Origin: Byssothecium circinans
Lineage: Eukaryota; Ascomycota; Dothideomycetes; Pleosporales; Massarinaceae
DNA: 64,000 nt
Direction: 5' to 3'
Assembly (NCBI GenBank): GCA_010015675.1
Contig: ML976986.1
Span: forward strand, 672,841 to 736,840
Below the pieces are notes generated by a model. It did not search any database, was not told the DNA's origin, and was given only the letters and a program-made list of their open reading frames with translations. The position numbers and the translations under genes are program-made. This document shows positions 29,918-41,719 of this stretch, one piece after another. Positions within the stretch are counted from its first letter, which is position 1. The number at the start of each line of letters is the position of its first letter.

Positions 29918-30417
29918 TTAGTTCTCGTCGCGTGATACTCGTTGGAACTGATGTCGGCGGGGAAGGATCAGCGGTCGTCGGTATCCTTTCGCAAAGGCTT
30001 CGGTCGCAATGGGGGAGCTCTCAGTCCGGATTGTGGTGCTGCGCAAACCCTATCAGCCATTGCTATATTTGCCATAAGTTGAACTCACCCAATGGCCATG
30101 AAGAAGCCAAAAGTAGCCGCGGATCTGAGGGTTTGATTAGCTAGAGGTCAATCGATGGCCGGAGTAAACTTACCCCATCATGTATTGCCCCAACGTCCTG
30201 AGCATACCATTAGGCCCAGGACCGAACCTGATGATGTTGGTAGCCCCAAATATGAAGCCTATACAAAGCCCAACAGTTCCCCCCATCATGCCACCCATCT
30301 TCACTGTAAGGTGTCAGTAGCTCTTCTCCACACACACATGTAAACACTTGACGTACGCTTGTCAAGTGTGGAGGGACCATGCTGGCCCTGGGGCATCGAG
30401 CTAACTGGCACAGGCAT
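29918..30417 (-). CDS. MGR2: Mgr2/Romo1-family TIM23 translocase subunit
   Basis: Four short exons on the minus strand: 30417-30357, 30303-30174, 30124-30089, 30038-29918; 115 residues. Mgr2 is a small inner-membrane protein with two membrane hairpin helices that acts as lateral gatekeeper of the TIM23 import channel. The spliced product reads STLDKLKMGGMMGGTVGLCI, then FGATNIIRFGPGPNGMLRTL, then GQYMMGSAATFGFFMAIGTT, matching the Gly-rich GxxxG helices and the GPGPxG loop of the family. The continuation TIRTESSP also fits. No single frame covers it, so it is easily missed. All introns are GT-AG and 49-53 bp. The C-terminal tail (KGYRRPLILPRRHQ) is basic and less conserved. Confidence 0.88.
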
Positions 30418-31241
30418 TTCCAGCGATCTTGTGCTTGTACCGGGAGTGATGTGAAGAATCACGGCTGATTGAAGGAAATGCGCGATGGCGGGTTCGAAGG
30501 TGTCTCCACATCATAGCTTAAGCTCTCCAGACATCAATGCGGGCCGGTTTGTTGCCGAGGGTGTGCACGTGACTTTGACAGAGATAATGGCAACGAGGAA
30601 TGCTTAGAAACATGCTGCATTCCGTTTGACACTAAACGAGCATCCTACCATAGTCACTCTGTCTCTCCTTGATTGTGTCGGACAGTGTTTGCTGCCTGGT
30701 GTCATATCGCACAAATCACGCTGTCCGTCTCGCGGGCCATTCAGCGTGCGGATCAAGGCCCTTGGAGTCTTGGACCTCAACCCCATTTGCATCCGTCCCG
30801 TCTCTCGAAGCCCGCACCCCATCCTCCATCGCCCACCGCCAGCAGCCCATCGAAGGCTCGTCGCCCGCACGCCGCCGCCAGACCAGCGCCTGCGATCGCT
30901 CCCTCCATCCGTCGTTTGTCTGCCCGCAACCTCCACCCCGTGACGTCGGGCACGGACGCTCACGAAACGCACACGACAGCCCTTCGAGGCGCGACTCGCT
31001 CTTCTTTTTTCTGCTGTGTCTGTCCGCTCATAAGGTTGTTCCGCCGTGTTGGAGCATATGAGCGGCCGCCTGCATCGTTGCTGTTGTTGCTGACGAAGAG
31101 TGAAACCTTGGAAAGCGATCGGACGCCTCACTGTCCGCTTGCCAAACTTTCGCACACGTCCCTCGACCGCACCCACCACACCCGCACTCACCACGCACAC
31201 CACCACACTGCCTCGGAAGTCGCTCTGCGCCTTCACTGTCA
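30418..31241. promoter_or_regulatory. Divergent promoter region, MGR2 / FHA protein
   Basis: About 820 bp between diverging starts. The half next to the FHA gene is C- and CT-rich on the plus strand, typical of a long fungal 5' leader. The overlapping open frames on both strands here are compositional. No specific site is assigned. Confidence 0.4.
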
Positions 31242-33482
31242 ATGACTGCCGTTGCTCCTCCCCCCAATTTTGCGGCGAACCGATGGAGTGGTGCTAACGG
31301 TGTTCCCAACGGCGCGGCCCCCATGACAACCGAAGAGTTTCGCATGTACATGCCTCGCAAAAGCGCACAACGATCGAACTCATCGTCATCTCTATCCTCT
31401 CAAGCATCGTCGAGCTCCACAATTTCGACCTCATCGTCGGTCAACGGGGTGGGGTCCGCACCTGTCGGCGATAGCTCGACTTGGGCGGCCCGTAAGAAGC
31501 GAGGGCTTTGGCCAGCGACGAAAACCGAACCCGTCTCCGCCATCACCAACACCCGCACACAACCCATCGCACCTACAGCCTCCAGCCCGTCGGCAGCCTC
31601 TGCAATGTCTGCACTACACTCTCCGGCCCCTATGGTGCCTTCACAACATAATGGCGAGCAGAACGGCGCACCCCGCGCCCAGGGACAAGAGCCGCAGGCA
31701 ATTCTGCACCTGATCCCCATGAACGGCACCTTCGAGAGAAAGACCATCACCGTTCCCTACTACCCTGAGGTATTGAAGATTGGCCGGCAAACCAACAATC
31801 GGACAATCCCTAGCCCCGCGAACGGCTTCTTCGACTCCAAGGTCTTGTCGAGACAACATGCAGAGGTATGGTCCGACCGAAACGGCAAGATATGGATACG
31901 CGATGTGAAGTCGTCAAATGGCACGTTTGTGAACGGGCAACGGCTTTCGCCGGAGAATCGAGACTCGGACCCCCACGAGCTACGAGAGCAGGATATGTTG
32001 GAGCTCGGTATCGACATTGTCAGCGAGGATCAGAAGACTATCGTGCACCACAAAGTAGCTGCGCGAGTCGAGCATGCCGGCATCTACTCAAACACTGGTA
32101 ACTCGATGATGGATCTCAATTTTGGCGAAATGGACGCGTCTCAAATGTCAAATCTTGGAGCGCAAAACGGCCAGCAACAATTGGCACAGATGCGTGGTCG
32201 TACCCCCAGCCAAGGTTCGATGAATAGCCAGCGACTCCAGGGTCCTGGAGTCATTGGAAGTGCTGGTGCTGGTATGCAACAGCCAAGACACCCCAGCTTC
32301 TGGTTACAGCCCATTACTATGGAACAGGTGGTCAAGAAACTTAATGTATGTTGTTACGCATGACTATCAAGCAAATATTAACATTCTTAGGTCGAGATGA
32401 AAGCTGCGAGACAACAATCTCAAGATCTTCACCAGACACATTCGTACATCAACGCTATCCTCTCTGCCGATCCGAAGAAAGAACAGTCCAAATCCTCGCC
32501 TATCAACCATAGGATCTCGCCGATAAAAGAAATGAATGTCAAAGCCAGATTCTCAGACCCACCGGCACCTCCTCCACAACAACCCTTGCCCGAAAAACCA
32601 GATGCACAGTCCTCGCTGCTTCGGAGGACAGATACCGAGCGACCCAAGATCAACGGATCGCCTGTCCGGTCAGATCCCCAATTGTCAACGCTTTCCGAGG
32701 CCCTGCAAAACGCCAAGAAAGAGATGGAATCTCAGAGCTTGCGTCTCCGTGATTTAGAAGAGCTGTTGAATGAGGAACGTCGGGCGCGAGAAGATGCCGA
32801 AGCGCGAGCCAACCGTTTGGAGCGCGAACGTGACGCAGCAGAGCCACCTGTCGCGAATGGAGACGTACAGAAACCTAGCGGAAATACCGAGTCTGAAGAG
32901 AACGAGGCGGAGATTATTGTTGCCAATGGAGCAATCACCGACGAGGCTGATGCAGACACCGCACGCCTTCAGCAGAAGCTTGACGTCATGATGTCCGAGA
33001 TGAATGAGATGAAAATACAGATGGAGAAATACCGCGAACGAGCCGAGAGTGCGGAAGCGGACCGAAAGAGTCTTGCGGAGATGATTGAGAATATCCGACA
33101 GGACAATGCGAAAAAGGCTAGCAAAGATGCAAGGCTCCGCAGCCGAAGCGATAGCGAGGTTGCTCGCGACGCTGCCAAGAACAATGGTCAAGCGGATGAA
33201 GAGGATGAATTGGAAGAAGGCGAGATCATGATCATTAATGAAGACCTAGAGGAAGACGGGACTCGTACTTTGCTACGAAGAGCTGTGCAGAATGGAGGAC
33301 CCGTTGGACGGGAGGACAGCGCGGAGGTTGTCGCCAAAACATCGAACGTCCTTGCCACACGCCCTAACAGGAACGAATTAGCCATCGCTCATGGCGCTCC
33401 CGCGGTATCCATATTAACGGTTGTTGCACTAGGTGTAGCAGTCATGGCTTGGCTCAACAACTACCCCAGGGTGGATCGGTGA
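31242..33482 (+). CDS. FHA-domain tail-anchored protein, SLMAP/PRO45/Far10-like
   Basis: Two exons: 31242-32345 and 32391-33482; 731 residues. Layout: Ser-rich N-terminus; an FHA domain at about 165-265 with KIGRQTNNRTIPSPANG, SKVLSRQHAEV and KSSNGTFVNG; a stretch ITMEQVVKKLNVEMKAARQQ joined across the intron; a long coiled-coil region (about 480-640, with LRLRDLEELLNEERRAREDA); an acidic patch EEDELEEGEIMIINEDLEED; and one C-terminal hydrophobic segment (VSILTVVALGVAVMAW) five or six residues from a charged end. This is the order seen in SLMAP and its fungal relatives (Sordaria PRO45, yeast Far9/Far10), which anchor the STRIPAK phosphatase-kinase complex to the nuclear envelope and ER and control fruiting, cell fusion and mating signalling. 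The exact orthologue name is inferred. Confidence 0.87.
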
Positions 33483-34345
33483 AGCGACTAGAAACCGATA
33501 TGATATTCCACCACACAACACGGCGCCGCGGTTTTTGGGGATGAACGATGAGGAGCGCCCTTGGCGGTGCGCTTCACATCCTGGGCGAGGCGCTTCGCAG
33601 TCTGGCAGCGCAGACTTGACACATGTCAAATGAAGAAGCCTCCCACAATCGAGCATGGACTACGATAGCCATATCACGATTATTCTTCCTACCTCGACGA
33701 GCGACAATGGGGCGATGGTATCGTCCTATGTCGGGTAAAGGAAGCATTTAACAGGCACCACACTCAGCCTATCAAAGCCGCACACATGGTTCGCTACGAG
33801 CCCCCTCACACACCTAACCACAACCGACATATACATATTCTCCGAAATTTTCTGGCGTCTATTTGGCTCCCTTGGACTGCCCATCATTCATTCTGGGCGT
33901 ACAAAAGCAGAATACTCTGTACATGAGACTACTTGCATAACGGATCGGAGGCGTTCTTCTCTGCACGATGTAATTGGCGTTTCTTTGAGGAGGGAATTCG
34001 GGACGGGATCGGTCGGTCCGGGGCGTTTCATCATGCTCTTTCGTGTTTTGCGTTTGAGATACAAGATCCTGAGTTGGTTCTTCGGATCTTATTTGCTTGC
34101 GGTTTTGGCTTATTGAGTGTATGGCGAGAGCCGCACATCACTTTCACTTTAACATTGTGGCTACGGCCGCCATTTCCTTTGTTCTTTAGACGCTCTTTTG
34201 TTGGCGATTGGCATGAGGGTTGAGGAGTGTGTTGGCTTCAACGATACATATTTGAACACTTCGAATCACGATGAATTATTGTTTGCCCATGTGGGTAGTG
34301 ACGATATCATTTCAACTCTAATTGACTCTGTGCCGACGCTCGAGC
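33483..34345. other. Convergent intergenic region
   Basis: About 860 bp between the FHA gene stop and the POP7 stop. It should contain both 3' untranslated regions. The open frame at 33933-34223 has no coding character that I can see. Confidence 0.4.
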
Positions 34346-35303
34346 TCACTTTAAGCTTATAGCCACTGTGATTGAGCTCAACGTCCGAACTCTTGTCTCT
34401 GGTATATCTTCCTCTTTCCACTTCTCGTCCTTCCTATCTTTGTTCACGCCGTCTTCCTTAGCCTTTAACGCTCCCTCAACTTCTCCGCCACGCTTCCTCC
34501 TGATCGCAATATCATCGATCGCCTGCACACTCCCCATCTCCACCCTCACATTACAATCGACCTCACCCTGAAAGTGCACGCCGATCTGCAATGCCCTCTC
34601 AATTGCCCGTCCCGTCGCCTTCAGATATACCTCTTCCGCCCCCTTTTCCTCCGCTACTCCTCCTTGTCCAGTCGCTTCACCATCCTGGGCCCCCTCCACG
34701 ATTTCCCTCTCCACATCCGCAGCTCTCAAGCGTCCGGTCGCTGCGAGAGGAGCGCTGCGTTTTTGCCTTTTGTTCTTGTGGATGGTTTGGGACAGGGATT
34801 GCTGGTGTCGCTTCTGTATCTCGGCGAGGATCTTTCTGGTCCTTTTTATGCAGGGTATGAAGGGTGTTGTAGGCGTTATGTAGAGTGTTTTTGGAGAGTC
34901 AGAGGAGGAGAATTGGCTGGGTGCCGCGGGATGGTGGATGGGCCGTTTGGTTATTTTTACATCTAGTTTTGCTTGAGTCAAAGACCAGAGTTGGGCGGGG
35001 ACGGGGGAGCTTACGGCCAGGGAGACGTCGTTGATTGGGCGTTCTTGAGTTCGGTTTTGGCTGGGCGGTGGTTGTGGGTTGTTGTGATGGCTTTGTAGGT
35101 TTTGCTAGAGATCCGATGGTTCCTGATCTTGGTCTTTCCGTATTTGTTCTGCTAGTCTCCATATTTGACGGCTCGGTAGTGTTACTTGAGTTCATAGGTA
35201 GCTGAGCGCCCGGTGGTGTCTTGCTCGGGGCTACGGGCTTGTGGGATGTTGAGGCGCTTTTCGGTGCCTTGACTTTGCCATCATTGGTTCGCTTTTTCCC
35301 CAT
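34346..35303 (-). CDS. POP7: RNase P/MRP subunit Pop7/Rpp20-like (Alba fold)
   Basis: Two exons on the minus strand: 35303-35015 and 34971-34346; 304 residues. Pop7 binds with Pop6 to the P3 arm of RNase P and RNase MRP RNAs. Splicing gives LPGPKLDVKITKRPIHHPAA, as in fungal homologues. The Alba domain is in two parts: SPKTLYITPTTPFIPCIKRT (about 125-145) continuing RKILAEIQKRHQQ, and after an insertion VYLKATGRAIERALQIGVHF followed by NVRVEMGSVQAIDDI. The insertion of about 50 residues (basic, then Glu/Gly-rich) and the 95-residue Ser/Thr/Pro/Lys-rich N-terminal extension make it about twice the yeast length. The C-terminus is Lys/Glu-rich. Confidence 0.82.
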
Positions 35304-35529
35304 AGTGTGAAAGAAGTTATCCCAATCGCTATTGTCAGAGCAGTCGTGAAGGTCGTGTTGCAGGAAAGGAGCAGTGAAAGGCGCGTCATACAGTTTCCGA
35401 CGCGTTCCCGACTGTTTTTTATCGATAACGGCTATGCACGGTCTAGGCGTGAAGAACTACAAACATCTCAAGCACCTCCAAACCAAAGCATCAGTGCCTC
35501 ACAATTGAACACTCATAAAACTCCATGAA

Positions 35530-36243
35530 ATGCGTCCTCTACTCCATCTCCGCTTCCGCAACCCCATTTCCTACCGCACCGCGTCCCTTCTCCAAGAATC
35601 CCTCGTCTCGCGCTTCCTTGCCTCCAAGCCACCCTCCACCCTCGCCGCTCCACCCCCACACATAATAACCGCTGAATTCAACCCTGTATATACATGTGGG
35701 CGTAGAGAAATTGGCACGGTGTCTCAGGAACAGCAAGACTATTTACAAAACAATGGCACTGCGGAGTTTGTTGAAGCGCTCCGCGGCGGCCAAACTACTT
35801 TCCATGGCCCCGGCCAACTCGTCGCATATCCTATCATCGATCTAAGAGCACATAAACTCACTCCCCGCACTTACGTCTGCCTTCTCGAAAAGTCGCTGAT
35901 TTCCACATGCAAACATTACGGCATCATAGCAATGACCACAGAAAACACCGGGGTCTGGACATCAGAAGATGATAAAATCGCGGCTATTGGAGTGCATATG
36001 AGGAGGAATATTACGAGCCATGGTGTGGGCTTGAATGTGGATACGGAGCTTTGGTGGTTTGAGAGGATTGTTGCTTGTGGGCTTGAGGGAAAGCGGACAA
36101 CGAGCTTTGAGAGGGAGGGCGTGGCAGAGGTAGAGGTTGAAGATGTTGGGAAGGTGTTTGTGAGGGAGATAGCGGAACGGTTAGAGTGCGAGTACGTGGA
36201 GGAGAGGGATGCTGAGGAGTATATGGAGGAATTGAAGATATGA
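35530..36243 (+). CDS. LIP2: Lipoyl(octanoyl) transferase (LipB/LIP2)
   Basis: A single exon of 237 residues. It moves octanoate from acyl carrier protein to the lipoyl domains of mitochondrial dehydrogenases, such as the H protein and the pyruvate and oxoglutarate dehydrogenase E2 subunits. Diagnostic blocks are EFNPVYTCGRRE, the signature RGGQTTFHGPGQLVAYPIID, and KIAAIGVHMRRNITSHGVGL with the active-site Lys. The later Cys in RIVACGLEGK is the second catalytic residue. The N-terminus MRPLLHLRFRNPISYRTASL is basic and hydroxylated, compatible with mitochondrial targeting. A second ATG five bases upstream (35525) is out of frame and could act as a leaky upstream start. Only 226 bp separate this start from that of the diverging POP7 gene. 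Confidence 0.93.
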   Translation: MRPLLHLRFRNPISYRTASLLQESLVSRFLASKPPSTLAAPPPHIITAEFNPVYTCGRREIGTVSQEQQDYLQNNGTAEFVEALRGGQTTFHGPGQLVAYPIIDLRAHKLTPRTYVCLLEKSLISTCKHYGIIAMTTENTGVWTSEDDKIAAIGVHMRRNITSHGVGLNVDTELWWFERIVACGLEGKRTTSFEREGVAEVEVEDVGKVFVREIAERLECEYVEERDAEEYMEELKI

Positions 36244-37265
36244 ATGGAGTCCTTGCTTCGACACGCCTTACGCTTTCCTACCTTCCTGGCAACATGGGGA
36301 TTCATCGTGGATTTCCTGATGAAGTACATCCGCTCACAACTCAACCTCTTCATCTACACGGCGGGCATCATTCTCCGCCTCCATATTTATCGACGATAGG
36401 AGGGCCATTTCCATACTCAACCTCGTCCTCTTCGTCGAATCCTGCATCTCCCCCAGTACATTCACTCTAGCGACGGCTGTTCCTCGCCGCTTCCCTGTCT
36501 TGAGCTGCTCTCTTTCTTCCGATCCTTAGTACGGTCATTTATACAAGAAGTACTGGGTTCGTAACGGTTGTTCAAGTTGGATGGTCCTTGATCCAGTATT
36601 CATTCCCAATCTCTTCACATTTGTTCCGGGCGAAAGAACTGGATGCTATTAACGATTTGGATATAGGACTGAGCAGAGAGTGAGGGTGGTGTGGAGAGTT
36701 TGAATTGGAAGGACGCTGAGGCTGGGCAGGTTAGAGGATCAGCAGTTGTGAGGAAGGTGATGAAGGTTTTGGGACGAATGGGAGTTGAAGGTGGTGAACG
36801 TACGTATAAGCTGCATTTGACGGGCCTTGTCGGATATATTCCCGTCTCGCGCGCTAATGCTACCCATATGTAGACTAAGAGTTTTATATCATACAGTACA
36901 ATATTTATGACTTAGGCAAGTCTAGAAACGTTCAGCGATACACAAAAACCGGAGGCTCACGTGCTCCTGCACCTCAAGCAATATATAGGGCCGAGCGGCT
37001 ACAGAGACCTCGCAGGTGAGCAACGATTCGACAACAACTGCTCCACAGCAACCCACTGCGCCGCATCGTTTACGGCACAGTCTGCAAGGCCTTGTCCTTG
37101 AAATGTTGGATCATGTTATCTCAAAAGAATGCTTCCGCGTTACATAGCCCCTCGATCTGCAGGGATGCCCCGCAATTATTATAAAAAGCATGCAAGTATC
37201 ATTATCACCATCCACTACCTCATCGTCCCATATCTTCTCTTCTGCTCTAAGCTTTGAATGCGAGC
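36244..37265. promoter_or_regulatory. Intergenic, alcohol dehydrogenase promoter
   Basis: About 1 kb. The last 100 bp hold a TATA box (annotated separately). At 37168-37173 there is CCCCGC, the reverse complement of a CreA carbon-repression core (SYGGRG). Such a site fits an alcohol dehydrogenase, but one hexamer occurs often by chance. No gene seen in the rest. Confidence 0.35.
37180..37188 (+). promoter_or_regulatory. TATA box of the alcohol dehydrogenase gene
   Basis: TATAAAAAG begins 86 bp upstream of the start codon at 37266. Sequence and distance fit a core promoter for a regulated gene. Confidence 0.55.
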
Positions 37266-38650
37266 ATGTCTTCTGGAATATCTGCAGATCTGATCGCGAA
37301 GAAGCAGAAGGCTAGCAACGTCGGGGGCAGGAATGTACAGGAGCAAGTGAAGATACCGAAGACGTGCAAGGCTGGCGTTGTCGTAGATGAGGGCCCAAAT
37401 TTCAAGTTGGCGATTGAGGATGTACCCGTCCCCGAGCCTGGTGAGTAACTTTGTCACTGTTCAGTTTCTAGAAAGCAACCCGAACTACCGTCACAACCCT
37501 ATGCCCAAATTCCTCCGAATTTAACCACGTCATAATTAATCAAAATTACCAGGTCCCAACGATGTCCTCATCAAACTAAATGCGACTGGTATCTGCTACT
37601 CGGATATCCACTACATGCTGCACGACCTCCCTATCCCTCCCATGTCCGCATTTTCCGTGCGGTCTGCTGGTCATGAGGGCGCCGGTGTCGTTGTCGCTCT
37701 CGGTTCCAACGTATCCACCTCGCAATGGGAAATCGGAGACCGCGTAGGCATCAAGCCCGCCTATGACGCTTGTCTCAACTGTGAACTCTGCTGGTCCGGC
37801 AAAGAAACATATTGCGATGAGAGCCCCCAGATTGGCCTTCAGTTCCCAGGTTCTTTTCAACAGTATCTTCTCAGCCCCGCAAGGTATACGCAGAGGATCC
37901 CCGAGGGTGTCGATGATTTTGTAGCGGGTCCAATCATGTGTTCGGGGAGCACCATCTATCGTTCTATTATCGAAAGTGAATTGAAGCCGGGCGACTGGGC
38001 TGTGTTTCCGGGGGCGGGAGGAGGTTTAGGGCACATGGGTGTTCAGATTGCGAAGGCGATGGGTATGCGTGTCGTCGGTGTCGATGGAGGGGATGAGAAG
38101 AAAGAGCTTTGCTTGAGACTGGGCTGTGAGGCTTTCGTCGATTTCACCAAAGTGCAAGATGTTGCGGCGGAGATAGTCAAGATTACAGACGGGAAGGGGG
38201 CTCACGGGGTGTTCGTTACGGCTTCGAGTGCGAGTGCGTATAAGAGTGCGCCGGATATGTGTCGCGTCGGAGGGCGGATCATGTGTGTGGGCTTACGTAA
38301 GTAAAGTTGACCTAGAAGTGCTTGCAAGTCTTCAGTAGAATATGCTGACATCTAGGATAGCTCCTGTTGGTAGCACGATTGCAGGAGCAGATCCACTGCT
38401 CATGGTCGGCAAGAATTTGCATGTCATTGGAACGAAGATCGGGTCGTTGTTGGATACGACCAAAGCGCTGGAGTTTGCTGCTCGGGTAAGCCTTCCCGCC
38501 TGTATAAACATGACTTCCAGTAATAATAATAAATAGGGTCTGTTGAAACCAATATATGAAGTCGTCCCTCTGGCAAAGATGCCGGAAGCCATCGACAGGT
38601 TGAGGGACGGAAAGGTTGCGGGACGTTTGGTGGTGGACTTCAACTCATAA
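37266..38650 (+). CDS. Zinc-dependent alcohol dehydrogenase (MDR/ADH1 family)
   Basis: Four exons: 37266-37440, 37553-38296, 38361-38485, 38537-38650; 385 residues. It interconverts alcohols and aldehydes with NAD(H). Catalytic zinc ligands are in GICYSDIHY, AGHEGAGVV and IMCSGSTIYRS. The structural zinc loop has four Cys (CLNCELCWSGKETYC). The nucleotide-binding turn is VFPGAGGGLGHMGVQIAKAM, followed by an acidic residue (VGVDGG) favouring NAD. After splicing, the C-terminus AARGLLKPIYEVVPLAKMPE is standard. An N-terminal extension of about 30 residues (KKQKASNVGGRNVQEQVKIP) is unusual for ADH1. The usual PxIGGHE context is SVRSAGHE here. The start at 37266 is the first in-frame ATG. Substrate range cannot be read from the sequence. 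Confidence 0.93.
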
Positions 38651-41326
38651 CTATCTGTAGGCTCTCTTGCCCCCGCAGATTAATATGCTAGTATTGCAGG
38701 CATCAAGGGCACATAACAGAAGCGCATGCAAAGACAATCGTATTTGTTGAAGCAACGCTAAAGTATTGATGCAAGCGAAAGTGCTGTCAGCTTTGGCGAC
38801 GAGAGGAGCGACCGCTCGCAATATTCGCCTTACTAATGAAGCACCCATCAACCCTCAACAAACCTCCTGAACAACCGCAAAATTACATCTTCCCTATCAT
38901 CATTTGCTCTTCTCCGACAATCTTTAATCCCTCTTCTCAATATGAAGTGATCGAATCTCGTCGTATCAAATGTTTTTCATCCCATGTCTCCCGTGACTCA
39001 AGTTACGCAACGGATGCGTTGTTCTGAGCACGGAGCTTCGCAAACTGCCTATTCGGGTAGGTCCTAGCTCAAAAGTGTCGATTACTGCTCACCTACTCCG
39101 CCGTTTCAGGCGTTGCCGGCGGATTTGTGGGTTTCCTCTCCCCACCATTGCCCAAACTCTCCACGCAGCGCCGTAATGAAAGAAAATCGATCGCTCTATT
39201 ACTTGTCGCCGCTTCTTTTAATTTATAGTTCAATGTGTTAAAAGCTCCATCAGTGCACTGCATGGCGACACGCGATGCTTTACTCCACGCACGGCTTTGT
39301 CTGCGACGTTCCAGTTCAACAGCGCCGGACTCCACATAGGTGTGACGATAGCGCAAACGCTGTCCTTTTTTTCTCGTCTTCTCTACTTGGTGTCATTGAG
39401 TTAGAATATTGAGTATCGCACTGTACAGCTTTGTGTTCCGACTTGCGTGGTGGTTCATTGGATAGGACGGGACTTGTGTACAGTGCCCTTCATGGATATG
39501 AATAAATTGTGATGTGCGTTGCTTGATTGAAGATTTGAATGCTGACATGCCGGCATCTCGGACGCACACGCCTGTAAGATGGTTGTACCGCAGGAGCTCA
39601 GGTCATGTACGGACTTTCATACCGCGCTCAACCGTACACTAAACAGGTTCACTGCATGCATCCATACCCCTTCCTGTCTTTCATACGACACAATGCTCCA
39701 TACAGATTGGAGTTGAGTGCCAGCGGGTCCGAGCGCTACCTGGTGGATATGCATGCCGGCATCCTGCCACGTGGTCAGCAACGTGGCTCGCACGGCTATC
39801 TCCACTTTCCGGACGTTTTGTCAATCCGGTCAAGGGGAGCGAACACGCGCGCGGCATTCACATGGATGCTTGCAGGAGGAAACGTGTACTCAGAGTCCAA
39901 CTTCCATGGATGCATGCAGGTAGCCAGCGTTAGGCTACCGCGGATTCCTGGTGACATTGGCCGGAAAGGGTCCGATGTCCCCGCGTGTCCATGTATCTGG
40001 AACATGTCTTACCCTGCGACACATAGTAGCGCAGAAGACGTAGGGCAAGATGGAAAAGGAAATGTTTTTGGGCAAGGGCTGCGCCGTGTATAGTAATCTA
40101 CGTAGAATAGAAGGTACCATGGTAGCGCGTATTCAGTTTACCACGCTTCTTCGTTCCAGTCATTCGACATATGCAAGTCAGGACGTCGAGCGACTTTCGT
40201 TCTTTTGGCAAAACAATCGAGCAGAATTGACGGTTGTTGAAACTAGGACGACATCCGACATCTGGCCGGGAAGCCACCGTACGCTGACTGAATGGCTAAT
40301 GGCTAGCTGCATATGTCTGGACACTGAGGACTCACAGCACACAGGTCTCACCAAAGAAAGCAGAAAGGTGGGCAGTGCGGGTTTTGTTGTGTATCACGCC
40401 TTTATGTTGGGGAGAGGGGAAATTGCGCAACACAAAGACCTATTGATGATGCTGTACCGGTACCCTTTGTGTCGGTTTGATAGTGCGGAGAAAGACCATA
40501 TGAAGCTTCGGCTGCGGGGCCCACGTTGGAAAAACGTGGCCACGCGTGGGGCTTGCAGTAGCCGTCGGATTGCAGAACGGAAGTGATGGGCAAGCCATCG
40601 GCAGGCCATCGCCGGCCATCAAAGAAACTCACTCAAGACCTTCGTCATGGGCGTGGTTTCAGCGCGCTGGAGAAGCCCGGGTTCCGCCTACTGTATGTTC
40701 GCCTAATAATGTCCAAAGCCTCCCTCGGTCCAGCCCTCTGGATTTATGCATCACCTTGCCGTCAGCACGCCCTGTATATCTGGCTGGCCTTCCTCCGTCT
40801 GACATCTGCAAATAATAGTCATTTACTATACCGTATTGGCTTCTGTTCTGAACTTTGTTGTTGTAGCACCCCTGCACCTGCTCACACCTTCTTCGTCCCC
40901 CTTGCCGATCCGCTCCTTCGGCTCGTTGTGAAACACAGCCCGAGCACACACCACTCTGAACCCTCACAACGACGCCGTCTGCTCGCCACCCTGAGGAACA
41001 CACGACTCGCGTCCGTCCTCTTTACCTCCTTCGCACTCCGTGACCACTCTTACGGCATCTGTGGCCATCGACATCTACTGTACAGAACCTCTCCCGCCGT
41101 CTTCCCCCCCCTCAGAACACCATAATGGCGAACTCGCTGGAGTCATCGCGCCCTATCCTGGCAAACGTAAGTAGTCCCACATTTCATTACACCCACTCGC
41201 CGTTTCACTATCTCCCTCAGCACTGGGTTGATGCTCGTCTGGAGCGTCCGTTGCTGCTGAGATAAACACCTCTCGGGTCCCCTCATCAGTCGAGTCTTGT
41301 CTCTCTCACATCTTGCACCACCAATC
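38651..41326. other. Long gene-poor region
   Basis: About 2.7 kb without a gene I can support. Several overlapping open frames on both strands (for example 39605-40093 plus, 40050-40586 plus) show no family signal. Near 39859-39921 two similar words of the form CATGGATGCNTGCAGG recur about 47 bp apart. The right end (40900-41170) is CT-rich and holds a possible upstream start (41125) with a GTAAGT donor for the next gene. Confidence 0.4.
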
Positions 41327-41719
41327 ATGTCGCAACAGCGTCAGCCCGACTCTCAACCACCGCAACGAAGAGCCTCTAACGCGAAGGAACCACAGTCATC
41401 TGGAAACCGCGCATCCACAAGAATGTCTACCTACAGCGCAGCCCCAACACTCGCACCGTCGATCGCGCCTTCGCACCTTTCGGGTGCCTCCTCGACCGAC
41501 CCAAAGACGCAGGAAATCAAGTCGTGGAATGAGGGCTTCGAACGCCTCGAGGACAAGCGGCTTTCGCAGCAACGGTACGCACTGAATGCCGAGAAGACAG
41601 ACAACATGAGCAAGATCGCACTCGGCGCGAAGCTGGACCGCGCCCTCGCTCGACGCATGTCAGGCCAGGACGCCGTCTTCCGACCAAAGGCCTTCAACGA
41701 GAAGAAGGTCGGCGCATAA
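41327..41719 (+). CDS. Small hydrophilic protein, unknown
   Basis: 130 residues from ATG at 41327. The first 60 residues are Ser/Gln/Pro-rich and disordered. The second half is helical and better ordered: TQEIKSWNEGFERLEDKRLS, then QRYALNAEKTDNMSKIALGA and KLDRALARRMSGQDAVFR. That helical block looks conserved in character, but I cannot name a family. An alternative 5' exon, 41125-41166 (MANSLESSRPILAN) with a strong GTAAGT donor, could splice to the CAG at 41336-41338 in frame and give 140 residues instead. The two models share everything from residue 5 on. Confidence 0.65.
   Translation: MSQQRQPDSQPPQRRASNAKEPQSSGNRASTRMSTYSAAPTLAPSIAPSHLSGASSTDPKTQEIKSWNEGFERLEDKRLSQQRYALNAEKTDNMSKIALGAKLDRALARRMSGQDAVFRPKAFNEKKVGA

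Noticed and set aside
30604..31360. Several long overlapping open frames on both strands between MGR2 and the FHA gene
   Set aside because: They sit in a C-rich leader and are caused by low stop-codon density there; none resembles a protein.
39605..40586. Overlapping plus-strand open frames of 162 and 178 residues
   Set aside because: No domain, biased composition or homologous feel; both are broken up by dense alternative frames on the other strand, as random sequence is.
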